Of a stretch of DNA of 21,541 bases, positions 11,551 to 19,670 are shown in pieces. The stretch's first letter is position 1, and each line of letters opens with the position of its first letter. The notes below the pieces were generated by a model. It was not told the origin of the DNA. It made no database searches and saw only the letters and a list, made by a program, of their open reading frames with translations. The stretch comes from a virus. The translations under genes were made by a program, and so were the position numbers. Where the stretch lies: positions 1 to 21,541 of IMG/VR virus record IMGVR_UViG_3300021964_000653. One strand, given 5' to 3'.

Positions 11551-12667
11551 TTTATGGGGTGGAAATCGAGAAGAAAATATTAGAGAGGCAAAGAATATGG
11601 TGCTTAGATTTAGACAGTATAATGATTTACAAGAAGGTGAAAGGGTTAATACTACCCAAAATGCCTCAGTAACCGAATTATTTCCAGCAATTGCTTTTAA
11701 CTCAAATAAGAAACCAAGTACAGTAGAAGAATTTAAGAAATTTATTTATACATTAGATATTAATTCTCCACAGGTTAAAAAGTCATGGGATCCTAAAGAT
11801 CAAGAAAAAGTAATAGAAACTATTTCAAAGCTTTCTTCTATGGAAGAAAGATTCGTTAAAACAAAAATGGAAAATGCTATTGGTGTTGTTAATTTTTTAT
11901 ATGAACTTCATGCAACAAAACCTATTAATAAAGTTGTATGGGGGTATAGAGTAAAACCTAGAGGGGTACCTAAAAATCATGCTGGTGATATTTTTGTTTT
12001 TTTCAAAGATAAAGACGTAATTGGTGTTAGTTTAAAAGCCGGTACTGCAAAATCAAAAGAACCCCTTAAAAATACATACGTTGGAAAACAATATAGAAAA
12101 TTAAAAATTGATACAAAAGATTTACAATATGATTTGTGGGATAAAGTCTATTCTAAATTGCCTGGTATAGAAGAAGTTGCAACAAAAGATAATTATGTTA
12201 AAAACTCTAAAGTTACAAAACTTTATATTGATTATTTTGTAGAGAATGAAACTGAAGCAAATAAATTATATCATGAAATGTTAGTAGTTTGTAGAGAACA
12301 TTTTTGTAAAGTTATTAATGATCTGGATACTGATACATTTATTAAATGGGTTCAGGATACTTTTAATTTACAAAGAAAAGAAGAAAAAGTTCCATTAATT
12401 TTAGTTAAAGCAGTTAAAATGACAGCCGAACAAAAGAGTGATGATATTGTTGATATGATGCCCCTTGTCACAAATCATCATGCGTATCTTAATAAAAAAT
12501 CTGTACAAGAATATTTAATTGATATTCACTCCCCTAGTGATAAGAAAACTATGAAAATGGCTATTCGTTCTTCCAGAGGAGTTAGACCAGAAAAAGGAAC
12601 AAGCGGTCAAGGTAGACTTGGACAATATCTAGAATTAAAAATGCTATATAACGGAGTTATCAATTAG
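11543..12667 (+). CDS. Very AT-rich protein with nuclease-like D...SxK motif
   Basis: 374 aa from ATG 11543 (GGAG at 11530-11533); upstream ATG 11498 lies deep in the deaminase gene. Composition is extreme: 14 of 60 and 10 of 60 G/C in 12061-12120 and 12181-12240, far below neighbours, which points to separate origin. The block KNHAGDIFVFFKDKDVIGVS followed by LKAG resembles the D-x(n)-(E/S)xK strand pair of PD-(D/E)XK nucleases, with Ser in place of Glu. The C-terminus carries RSSRGVRPEKGTSGQGRLGQ. It is adjacent to a second protein with a similar VGISLK block. Function is not established; the nuclease idea is inference. Confidence 0.85.
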   Translation: MFDLWGGNREENIREAKNMVLRFRQYNDLQEGERVNTTQNASVTELFPAIAFNSNKKPSTVEEFKKFIYTLDINSPQVKKSWDPKDQEKVIETISKLSSMEERFVKTKMENAIGVVNFLYELHATKPINKVVWGYRVKPRGVPKNHAGDIFVFFKDKDVIGVSLKAGTAKSKEPLKNTYVGKQYRKLKIDTKDLQYDLWDKVYSKLPGIEEVATKDNYVKNSKVTKLYIDYFVENETEANKLYHEMLVVCREHFCKVINDLDTDTFIKWVQDTFNLQRKEEKVPLILVKAVKMTAEQKSDDIVDMMPLVTNHHAYLNKKSVQEYLIDIHSPSDKKTMKMAIRSSRGVRPEKGTSGQGRLGQYLELKMLYNGVIN

Positions 12668-12678
12668 GAGTTTTACCA

Positions 12679-14019
12679 ATGGCAATGTTAGGTGCTAACG
12701 AGTCTAAATTTAACAAACCATATTTAGAAATGGTAGCAAGCAATATACGAGGCAACAAACCAATCAAATTCAAAGATGGTACATTCACAATTGATGCTAA
12801 AGATAGTAACATGAAGGCTTTGATTGTTGCCATAGACAAAAAGAATCAATCTGGTGTAGACAGAATTTTAAAATCTGGATCCAAATATGTCCCAGTGTTT
12901 GTTACCACAGATGGAAAGATATTCACTTGGTCTCAGATAGATAAAAGTCCATTCTCAGGTATCGCAAAGAAATCTGATGGTGTCACTACTGCTCAACAAG
13001 AACGTGCTTCGATGTATGCAATTGAAATGGGATTAAACAAGAACGGTTATAGAGATAAGTCTATGTTTCTAAAAGACTGTTATGATGGTCTCAAGAAACG
13101 TTACCCTGATATGGATGGTATATGGGAAGAAGGATTCTTTCAACAACAGATAACTGTTGCTAGAGAGATTCCAAACAATTCAAACTATTCATACTCTCGT
13201 GATGATGGTTTTATGGAAGATATCAGCAAATTGGTTAAAGAGTTTGGTATTAAGAAGAAAGATACATGGAATCCAGCCGATATATGGATAGTTGAAAAAC
13301 CAAAAGAACAGATGAAGAAACTCAAAGCATGTAAAAGTCTTGGTGAGTTGAACGCTGAGTTGCGTACCATGTTCAACAATCATATGGTTGTCGGAATATC
13401 GCTTAAGAAACTTTCCGGAAAAACAGCCCTATGGGAAGTGGTCAACGTTGATCTAAGCCAATTTGAGAATAAAACTTCTTATGTACTAGGTGATGTTAAA
13501 TGCAATCTTAAACAAGATGGTGCAACCGATAGTATAGTATTCGTCAAGAATGGTTCAAATGTTGTTGGCAAATTTCAGATACGACAAAACTCGGCAGGAA
13601 TGGCAAACCTCAAGGTAGAGGGAACTGCACAGGGACAAGGAGCCGCACGACTTGGTAAGGTTCCATTGGAAATGCTCAAAGATCTCATGAAGGATTATAA
13701 AATCAATTACAATAACGATCACAATAAGTTTCCTAAGACTGGCAAAGACTTCATAACAAAACAAAACAAGTATGTAAAAATGTTCAATGCCATTCATGGA
13801 AACACAGATACAGGAATTCAGAAGACAGACTTTGTGTTCAATATCGTCGATATGTATAACAAAAAAAATGATATTGCTGTTAGTAAGTTGATGCAAATTG
13901 AATTTTTATATGAAATGTATCGTTTGAGTAAAACCAAACTAAACGATTTTGTGACAAGTATGTATTTCTTGGCACAAAAGAAAGGTCCTCAGTTTGGACC
14001 ATTCGGTAAGTTGTATTAA
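12679..14019 (+). CDS. Large phage protein with nuclease-like motif
   Basis: 446 aa, ATG 12679 with TAGGAG upstream. Residues about 198-250 read WNPADIWIVEKPKEQ, then MVVGISLKKLSGK, again an Asp-strand followed by a GISLK strand as in PD-(D/E)XK-like folds. The C-terminal third (QGQGAARLGKVP, then helices) parallels the GQGRLGQ block of the preceding protein, so the two may be distant relatives. Large proteins of this type occur in T4-like marine phages without a known function. Normal composition for this phage, unlike its neighbour. Confidence 0.88.
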   Translation: MAMLGANESKFNKPYLEMVASNIRGNKPIKFKDGTFTIDAKDSNMKALIVAIDKKNQSGVDRILKSGSKYVPVFVTTDGKIFTWSQIDKSPFSGIAKKSDGVTTAQQERASMYAIEMGLNKNGYRDKSMFLKDCYDGLKKRYPDMDGIWEEGFFQQQITVAREIPNNSNYSYSRDDGFMEDISKLVKEFGIKKKDTWNPADIWIVEKPKEQMKKLKACKSLGELNAELRTMFNNHMVVGISLKKLSGKTALWEVVNVDLSQFENKTSYVLGDVKCNLKQDGATDSIVFVKNGSNVVGKFQIRQNSAGMANLKVEGTAQGQGAARLGKVPLEMLKDLMKDYKINYNNDHNKFPKTGKDFITKQNKYVKMFNAIHGNTDTGIQKTDFVFNIVDMYNKKNDIAVSKLMQIEFLYEMYRLSKTKLNDFVTSMYFLAQKKGPQFGPFGKLY

Positions 14020-14050
14020 ATTTTATACAATAGAAAACGGAAATAAGAAG

Positions 14051-15292
14051 ATGATTAAATTCAAACAACACCTAACAGAATCCAAAGAGGGTAAAAATGT
14101 TCACTTGGAGCATATCGAAGATCTCGTCTTTAATGAAGGGGTTACTGGAACACGTCGAGCTATTCTTTTTCTCCGCAGCGTTCGTGATATGCTTAGTGGT
14201 TCCTCTTCTAAATCTATTAACATTACAACTAAGTGGGATGGCGCTCCTGCCATTTTTGCAGGTGTGGATCCAGAAGATGGTAAGTTCTTTGTAGCGAAAA
14301 AAGGTCTATTCAATATCAATCCGCAGATGTTTAAATCTGTTGACGATATCAAGAAAGAAGGAATGTCATCAGCACTAGAAAGTAAGTTCGTTACTGCTTT
14401 CACAGAATTCTCCAAGTTAGGTATCAAGTCTGGTGTCTATCAAGGCGATTTGATGTTTACCAGTGAAGACCTATCAAAAGAAAAGATTGAAGGTCAAGAC
14501 TATCTTACATTCCAACCAAACACTATCGTCTATGCAGTTCCTATGGGTACTCCTCTAGCAAAGACAATTCGTAGAGCAAAGATTGGTATTGTCTGGCATA
14601 CTACATATACTGGCAAGACAATCCAGAGTATGAAATCTTCTTTTGGTAAAGGTATTGTCAATAAGATGAAATCTGTGCCTTCAGTGTGGATGGACGATGC
14701 TACATATAAAGACGTATCTGGTACCGCCACTTTCACAGAGACAGAGACAAAACAACTGACCAGTATTCTATCTCAGGCTGGTAAATTATTCCAAAAATTA
14801 CCAGCGGCTGCACTAAACGATATTGCTGGAGAGGACGAGTTTCTAATTCGTCTCAAAGCATTCAATAACTCTAAGGTACGTGCTGGCAAATCTATTGTCA
14901 GTTCTCGGGCTCATGTAAACGAGTTAGTCAAGTATTTCAGAGAATACTATGAGAAAGAAGCATCAAAGAGAAAGTCACCAAAAGGTCAACAAGACCAATT
15001 GGAAAAGATGAAAAAGTTGATGATTTATTTTGACAAACATCAAAAAGATCTGTATACTATCTATGATGTCGTAATTCTTCTGACAAAGGCAAAGGAAATG
15101 ATTGTCAATAAACTGAATCAAGCAAGTTCACTGCCAACATTTTTACGAACCTCTGCGGGATTTAGGGTAACCAATCAAGAAGGTTATGTAGCAATTGATC
15201 ATTTAGAAGGTGGTGCAGTGAAACTTGTAGATCGTATGGAATTTAGTAAAGCAAACTTTTCAGCGGATGCGATAAAAGGATGGCAGAAGTAA
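14051..15292 (+). CDS. KWDG nucleotidyltransferase/ligase-like phage protein (DUF6267-like)
   Basis: 413 aa from ATG 14051, preceded by AAGAAG; an upstream in-frame ATG at 13994 is inside the previous gene. ITTKWDGAPAIFAGVDPEDG (Lys61) matches the KxDG motif of covalent nucleotidyltransferases (DNA/RNA ligases, capping enzymes). It is followed by FVAKKGLFN, GVYQGDLMF and TIVYAVP, plausible motif III-IV strands, and KIGIVWHTTYTG. It resembles a family I know as DUF6267 in T4-like phages. The first residues, MIKFKQHLTES, resemble the capsid-targeting peptide of T4 internal proteins with an L-x-E cleavage site. Whether it ligates, caps or is structural is unknown. Confidence 0.88.
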   Translation: MIKFKQHLTESKEGKNVHLEHIEDLVFNEGVTGTRRAILFLRSVRDMLSGSSSKSINITTKWDGAPAIFAGVDPEDGKFFVAKKGLFNINPQMFKSVDDIKKEGMSSALESKFVTAFTEFSKLGIKSGVYQGDLMFTSEDLSKEKIEGQDYLTFQPNTIVYAVPMGTPLAKTIRRAKIGIVWHTTYTGKTIQSMKSSFGKGIVNKMKSVPSVWMDDATYKDVSGTATFTETETKQLTSILSQAGKLFQKLPAAALNDIAGEDEFLIRLKAFNNSKVRAGKSIVSSRAHVNELVKYFREYYEKEASKRKSPKGQQDQLEKMKKLMIYFDKHQKDLYTIYDVVILLTKAKEMIVNKLNQASSLPTFLRTSAGFRVTNQEGYVAIDHLEGGAVKLVDRMEFSKANFSADAIKGWQK

Positions 15293-15432
15293 ACAATAGA
15301 GGATACACAGAAAGAGAATGGTTTCGTATTGTAGGTTGGAGTTCAGTACCAGAGGAGTATAAGTATGTACCCAGTTCAGATAACAGAGTCAGCGAAGACG
15401 TATCTGACGAACATGAAAAAGAAACACAATAA
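15280..15432 (+). CDS. Possible 50-aa overlapping ORF
   Basis: ATG 15280 (AAAAGG just upstream) overlaps the previous stop by 13 bases and the next gene by 68. Product MAEVNNRGYTEREWFRIVGW then SSVPEEYKYVPSS has a protein-like composition, but the long overlap with the iron-sulfur carrier makes it doubtful. Confidence 0.33.
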   Translation: MAEVNNRGYTEREWFRIVGWSSVPEEYKYVPSSDNRVSEDVSDEHEKETQ

Positions 15433-15676
15433 AAAGTACATTCATTTATCGGTAGACAGCGGCGGTTGTAGTGGGTTTCAATACAAATGGGACTTTGCTG
15501 ATACTGTAGAGGAAGGCATGTTGATAGATGACATTATTGTACTTGACAATCTGGCTGAGTTTTACGTTATTGGTTCTACTGTAGATTATGTAACAGAACT
15601 CGGTGGTTCTTATCTAAAGGTGGTCAATCCGAATAGTAAAGCCCAGTGTGGTTGCGGAGAAAGTTTTAACGTTTAA
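15365..15676 (+). CDS. A-type iron-sulfur cluster carrier (IscA/ErpA/HesB family)
   Basis: 103 aa, SD GAGGAG. A-type carriers hold and pass Fe-S clusters to client enzymes. The three family cysteines are present: C35 in SGGCSGFQY and C95/C97 in the C-terminal AQCGCGESF. Length is typical. The start ITESAKTYLTNM matches the family N-terminus. In a phage it is an auxiliary metabolic gene, perhaps maturing or sustaining a cluster-containing enzyme during infection; the client is not visible here. The last gene before the late promoter at 15681. Confidence 0.94.
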   Translation: MYPVQITESAKTYLTNMKKKHNKKYIHLSVDSGGCSGFQYKWDFADTVEEGMLIDDIIVLDNLAEFYVIGSTVDYVTELGGSYLKVVNPNSKAQCGCGESFNV

Positions 15677-15680
15677 TTTT

Positions 15681-15688
15681 TATAAATA
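15681..15688 (+). promoter_or_regulatory. T4-type late promoter
   Basis: Exact TATAAATA, the T4 late -10 element, in the 48-bp gap after the iron-sulfur carrier and about 44 bases before the 965-aa ORF. No -35 is expected for late promoters. Implies late expression, i.e. virion assembly time. Confidence 0.75.
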
Positions 15689-15724
15689 TGTTCAGGTAAG
15701 TCTAAGGAAAACCCTGGAGATAAA

Positions 15725-18622
15725 ATGAGTAAGACAGTTTTCGCCTTTGGGCGCATGAATCCCCCAACAATCGGACATGAAAAACTTGCTGATAAAGTTT
15801 ACAGCGAGGCTAAACGTCGTGGGGCAATGCCACATATATTTCTTAGTCATACACAGAATGCTAAGAAAGATCCTCTTCCATACAATACGAAAATTGATAT
15901 TGCCAAGAAGTCGTTTGGCAAAGCCGTCACTAAGTCTTCTGCCAAGACTATCATTCAGGTGATGCAAGAACTAGAGAAAATGGGACACACAGAAGTTATT
16001 CTGGTTGCTGGTAGTGATCGTGTTCCTGAGTTTAAAGCATTTCTAGCAAAGTATAACGGCAAAGATTATAACTTTGATAAGATTGAAGTTGTGTCTGCTG
16101 GAGAACGAGATCCAGACGCTGAAGGTGTTGCTGGTATGTCTGCTTCTAAACTTCGTGGTATTGCAAAAGCAGGCGATTATGACACATTCAAACAAGGGAT
16201 GCCATCTAAACTAAGAGAAACTGATAAGAAGAAAGTTTATGACACTATTAGATCTGTAATGGAGTCTGTTGAAGAAGAATGGGAAGATATTTCCGATGAA
16301 GAACTGGATGAATTATTTGATGAAATAATGGATGACGATTGGCAAGATGATATTGATTGGTCCGTAGAAGGTCCTATTACATGTGATGACGATTTAATGT
16401 CAGAGGAAAGAAAACCTTTAACATTACAACAAAGAATGAAAAAACGTTTACAGATGAGACGACTTGCACCTATTATTGCAAGAAAAAGAAAAATTACTCT
16501 ACGTAGAATGGCAAGAAGAACGCAGTTAGTTAAAAGATCAAGAAAAGCAGCAATCTTATTATTAAAGAAAAGAGTTGCTGGTGCAAAAGGCAAACAATAT
16601 AGAACACTATCACCTTCAGAAAAGATTGGTATTGATAGATTAGTAGCAAAGAAACTACCATTAGTTTCTAGAATAGCAAAAAGACTGCTTCCAAAAATTG
16701 TAAAAAAAGAACAAGAAAGATTTCGTAATCTTAACAAAAATGAACAGTTTGATAACTATATCAATGAACTTTATTTCAAAGTAGACGTAGAAGGTATGCC
16801 TACGGTCTATATGGATGCACCTAGTGCCTCTACTATTCGTAGCAAGCTTCGTAAAGTTATTAGAAATCCAGAAGAAAACATTCATGATATTGAGAGAGTA
16901 GAAAGGGCAGATATTGTAAAAGCGTTCCGTCTAAGAGCGCAAAATCCTGGTGCGCCATTAGAAGTAGATGAAGAAACACTTTGGGAAGAAGTCGCCCAAG
17001 ATCCTGATGTTAAAGACAAAGAAGGAACTCAACCTAAGAAATATTATTCTGGTTTGAAAAAGTCTACAAAAGATGCTAGAGATACGCATTTCAAAAAAAG
17101 TGCTAAAATGGATGATGATAATCCAGCGGCATATAAGCCAGCTCCCGGCGATGCTGGTGTTGAAACCAAACCATCTAAGTATACTAAGAAGTATAAGCAG
17201 ATGTTTGGTGAAACAGTCACAACCAACCAGCTTTCTGATTTAGAAAAATTTGGTGATAGATTGTTAGATAAGTTTTACGAATCATATGAACTTGATGAAG
17301 GTTTAAACGATCCTGGTATATTCAAAGCAGTATTTTTAGCAGGTGGTCCTGGTTCTGGTAAATCGTTTATTGTAGGTAGAACTGGTTTAGTAGGGTTAGG
17401 TTTCAAATTAGTAAACTCGGATCCAATTTTTGAATTAGGTTTAAAAAATGCTGGATTGAATACAACTCCAGAAGATATCTACTCAACAAAAGGAAAAACT
17501 ATACGAGATCGCGCTAAGGCTCTTACTAAAAAACAACATTCTTTATATATAAATGGTAGACTTGGTTTAGTAATTGATGGTACTGGTAAAGATTATCAAA
17601 AAATTCAAAAACAAAAAGAACAACTAGAAGCTATGGGTTATGAAACTGCTATGATTTTTGTCAACACAGATGAAGATACAGCACTTAAAAGAAATCTTGA
17701 ACGAGATAGAAGTCTTCCTGATGAAGAAGTGACAAAAATGTGGAAGTCTGTACAGAACAATTTAGGTAAGTTTCAGAATAGTTTTAAATCCAAATTCTTT
17801 ATTGTAGATAATTCAGAAGGTTCTAATTTTGAAGCCGCTTCTACCTCTGTTTACAAAAAAATATCTGGATGGATGAAACAAGAACCACGTAATAAATTTG
17901 CACAAAACTGGATTAGTCAAGCTAAGTCTGCTAGAGACATCAATGAAGAGTTTGTGCAATATATGTATCTTGAAGAGAACTCTTTAGAAGGTCTACAGAA
18001 GAAAGCAGAGAAGTCTGGTATCTCTTATAGTATTCTAAAGAAAGTATATGATAGAGGTATGGCGGCGTGGCGTACAGGTCATCGTCCAGGTACTACACCA
18101 CAACAATGGGCATATGCTCGTGTGAATTCATTTATCACCGGCGGCAAGACACGAACAACTGCTGATGCTGATTTGTGGAAGAATGTTCGTAAAGAAGAAC
18201 TATCCATTGATGAGAAGTTCTCTCTTCAATTTGAAGAAGGTGGCGCTGGTGAGTATGGTAGTGATAAAGTAACCAAGAAGTATAAAAAAGATACTCCAGG
18301 TGAAACTAATGAAGGTGATGTTATGGATGCAACAAAAGCAAGACATGCCAGAGAAAAAGAAGACATTAAAAGAAAACACGATAGAGAAATGGATGCATCA
18401 AGACTTAGAGATGCCCGTACAAAGAATAGAATGACAAGTAGAAATGAAGAGTTTGAAAACTTATTTAAAAAAGACTTAAATGAATCTTTTGAGATGGCAA
18501 CGACTTCTGGTATTGGTGTTACCTATTTCGCTAAAGATCTAGGTATTAAGACTCAAGCAGGATTTGCTTTGCATCCTTCAGTTTTAGTAGATGAGGAGGA
18601 GGAAGATAATGACGACATTTAA
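15725..18622 (+). CDS. Multi-domain nucleotidylyltransferase / P-loop kinase protein, likely head-associated
   Basis: 965 aa, SD TGGAGA. Order: residues 1-175, nucleotidylyltransferase (RMNPPTIGH, with T15-x-x-H18; MSASKLR 138-144); 185-225 very acidic; 230-335 a strongly basic helical domain (RMKKRLQMRRLAP to LLPKIVKKE); 345-410 a second copy-like block with SASTIRSKLRK; 435-495 a module with KKYYSGLKKSTKDARDTHFK; 535-720 a P-loop kinase (GGPGSGKS 540-547); 760-820 a module with VYDRGMAAWRTGHRPGTTPQ; acidic/charged C-terminus. The enzyme pair recalls NadR (NMN adenylyltransferase plus kinase), but the substrate is unknown. YELDEGLN (523-525), YLEEN and LSIDEK fit prohead-protease sites. GC varies along the gene (25% at 17401-17460, 43% at 15961-16020), so it is a mosaic. 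Confidence 0.9.
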   Translation: MSKTVFAFGRMNPPTIGHEKLADKVYSEAKRRGAMPHIFLSHTQNAKKDPLPYNTKIDIAKKSFGKAVTKSSAKTIIQVMQELEKMGHTEVILVAGSDRVPEFKAFLAKYNGKDYNFDKIEVVSAGERDPDAEGVAGMSASKLRGIAKAGDYDTFKQGMPSKLRETDKKKVYDTIRSVMESVEEEWEDISDEELDELFDEIMDDDWQDDIDWSVEGPITCDDDLMSEERKPLTLQQRMKKRLQMRRLAPIIARKRKITLRRMARRTQLVKRSRKAAILLLKKRVAGAKGKQYRTLSPSEKIGIDRLVAKKLPLVSRIAKRLLPKIVKKEQERFRNLNKNEQFDNYINELYFKVDVEGMPTVYMDAPSASTIRSKLRKVIRNPEENIHDIERVERADIVKAFRLRAQNPGAPLEVDEETLWEEVAQDPDVKDKEGTQPKKYYSGLKKSTKDARDTHFKKSAKMDDDNPAAYKPAPGDAGVETKPSKYTKKYKQMFGETVTTNQLSDLEKFGDRLLDKFYESYELDEGLNDPGIFKAVFLAGGPGSGKSFIVGRTGLVGLGFKLVNSDPIFELGLKNAGLNTTPEDIYSTKGKTIRDRAKALTKKQHSLYINGRLGLVIDGTGKDYQKIQKQKEQLEAMGYETAMIFVNTDEDTALKRNLERDRSLPDEEVTKMWKSVQNNLGKFQNSFKSKFFIVDNSEGSNFEAASTSVYKKISGWMKQEPRNKFAQNWISQAKSARDINEEFVQYMYLEENSLEGLQKKAEKSGISYSILKKVYDRGMAAWRTGHRPGTTPQQWAYARVNSFITGGKTRTTADADLWKNVRKEELSIDEKFSLQFEEGGAGEYGSDKVTKKYKKDTPGETNEGDVMDATKARHAREKEDIKRKHDREMDASRLRDARTKNRMTSRNEEFENLFKKDLNESFEMATTSGIGVTYFAKDLGIKTQAGFALHPSVLVDEEEEDNDDI

Positions 18623-19142
18623 GAATCATTTAATTTCAGAATCTATTAAGTATCATATTGCAAAAGATATTCCTTTTGCCGAATCTATTTTTAGATATGG
18701 TTCAGAAAAATACTTTGAAGTAATTAATGAAGTTCGTAGAAGATATGAAGAAGAGGGTCTAGAACTTACACCTCTTGACGAAGATTTTCTTAATAGTGAT
18801 ATTGGAAATTTTGATGAAGTAGATGGTGTTGATGTTCCTCTAGACTTTCCTATGATAGATGAAGAAGAGACACCAGAATTAAACAAACCAAAAAGAGGTG
18901 GACCTAAGAAGTATTATGTTTATGTGAGAGATCCATCAACTAAGAATATTAAGAAAGTGACTTGGGGAGATACAACAGGGCTAAAGGTAAAACTCAATGA
19001 TCCTGGAGCACGAAAGTCATTTGCAGCAAGACATAGATGTCATATGCAAAATGATAAAACAACAGCGGCGTATTGGGCTTGTCGTCTTCCTTATTATGCA
19101 AAGAGCCTTGGGTTAAGTGGCGGAGGCTCCTTCTTTTGGTAA
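18609..19142 (+). CDS. Predicted virion-internal protein with conserved C-terminal module
   Basis: 177 aa from ATG 18609, with AGGAGGA upstream inside the preceding gene. The N-terminus MTTFKNHLISES resembles T4 capsid-targeting peptides, with I-S-E/S as a possible protease site. An acidic middle is followed by a compact module from about residue 100: KKYYVYVRDPSTKNIKKVTW, then ARKSFAARHRCH, AAYWACRLPYYAKSLGL and GGGSFFW. This C-terminal module looks like a conserved domain of marine T4-like phages, function unknown. Two Cys and several His could bind metal. Confidence 0.85.
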   Translation: MTTFKNHLISESIKYHIAKDIPFAESIFRYGSEKYFEVINEVRRRYEEEGLELTPLDEDFLNSDIGNFDEVDGVDVPLDFPMIDEEETPELNKPKRGGPKKYYVYVRDPSTKNIKKVTWGDTTGLKVKLNDPGARKSFAARHRCHMQNDKTTAAYWACRLPYYAKSLGLSGGGSFFW

Positions 19143-19417
19143 TATATACTGATAATGGTGATATTAGAACATTTGATAACCCAAATGAAGATGATTTAGT
19201 TTGGCATAGAGATAAAGAAAATAGACACATAGATGTATTAGAAGGTGAAGGTTGGTCATTACAATATGAAGATGAGTTACCAACTGAAATGCATGTAGGT
19301 GATGAATTTTATATACCAGAAATGGTATTTCACAGATTGATAAAAGGTTCAACAAAACTAGTATTAAGGTTAGAAAAATATGAAAAGTCTGGAAAACACT
19401 ATAAGAAGTCTGTTTAG
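19136..19417 (+). CDS. Cupin-like small protein
   Basis: 93 aa if it begins at TTG 19136, which has GGAGG 9 bases upstream; the in-frame ATG at 19073 would overlap the previous gene by 70 bases and adds an unconvincing Leu/Arg-rich tail. The sequence TDNGDIRTFDNPNEDDLVWH, then DVLEGEGWSLQYE, then GDEFYIPEMVFHRLIKGS is the G-x-E/G-D-x-x-x-I-P...H pattern of a small cupin barrel. The family usually binds a metal or small ligand; the role in the phage is unknown. Confidence 0.75.
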   Translation: MVIYTDNGDIRTFDNPNEDDLVWHRDKENRHIDVLEGEGWSLQYEDELPTEMHVGDEFYIPEMVFHRLIKGSTKLVLRLEKYEKSGKHYKKSV

Positions 19418-19637
19418 GGATGGGCACAGTTATCTACAAGAAGACGGACATACTGATGTTGTTAGTATGATTACTAAACTACAGTCTCTCGCTGAAGATG
19501 CTCAACAACTACAAGAAGTACTACAGGCTATGGACAAAGAGAGTTCACTACCAACTTGGCTAACAAACAAAATTGCAGTAGCCGGAGACCATCTAAACTC
19601 TGCTAGAGACTATCTAGTCAATCAGAGTGCAGGATAA
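19380..19637 (+). CDS. Helical hypothetical protein (85 aa), putative head-associated
   Basis: ATG 19380 overlaps the cupin-like gene by 38 bases; the ribosome site is weak. N-terminal MKSLENTIRSLFRDGHSYLQ then ED gives an L-Q-E site near residue 20. The rest is helical: MITKLQSLAEDAQQLQEVLQ, then PTWLTNKIAVAGDHLNSARD-YL. The C-terminal helix block resembles one common in T4-like phage late proteins. Followed by the late promoter at 19638. Confidence 0.75.
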   Translation: MKSLENTIRSLFRDGHSYLQEDGHTDVVSMITKLQSLAEDAQQLQEVLQAMDKESSLPTWLTNKIAVAGDHLNSARDYLVNQSAG

Positions 19638-19645
19638 TATAAATA
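19638..19645 (+). promoter_or_regulatory. T4-type late promoter
   Basis: Exact TATAAATA 26 bases before the ATG at 19671, in an intergenic gap. Expected transcript start near 19650, just upstream of the SD AGAGGAAA. Confidence 0.75.
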
Positions 19646-19670
19646 ATAGAAAAACATAGAGGAAATAAAA

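Noticed and set aside
11743-11750. TATTTATA (minus-strand late promoter octamer)
   Set aside because: Inside the very AT-rich gene at 11543; no minus-strand gene follows.
16237-16737. Minus-strand ORF of 166 aa
   Set aside because: Antisense to the acidic and basic modules of the 965-aa gene; Ser-rich translation is the complement of GAA/GAT codons.
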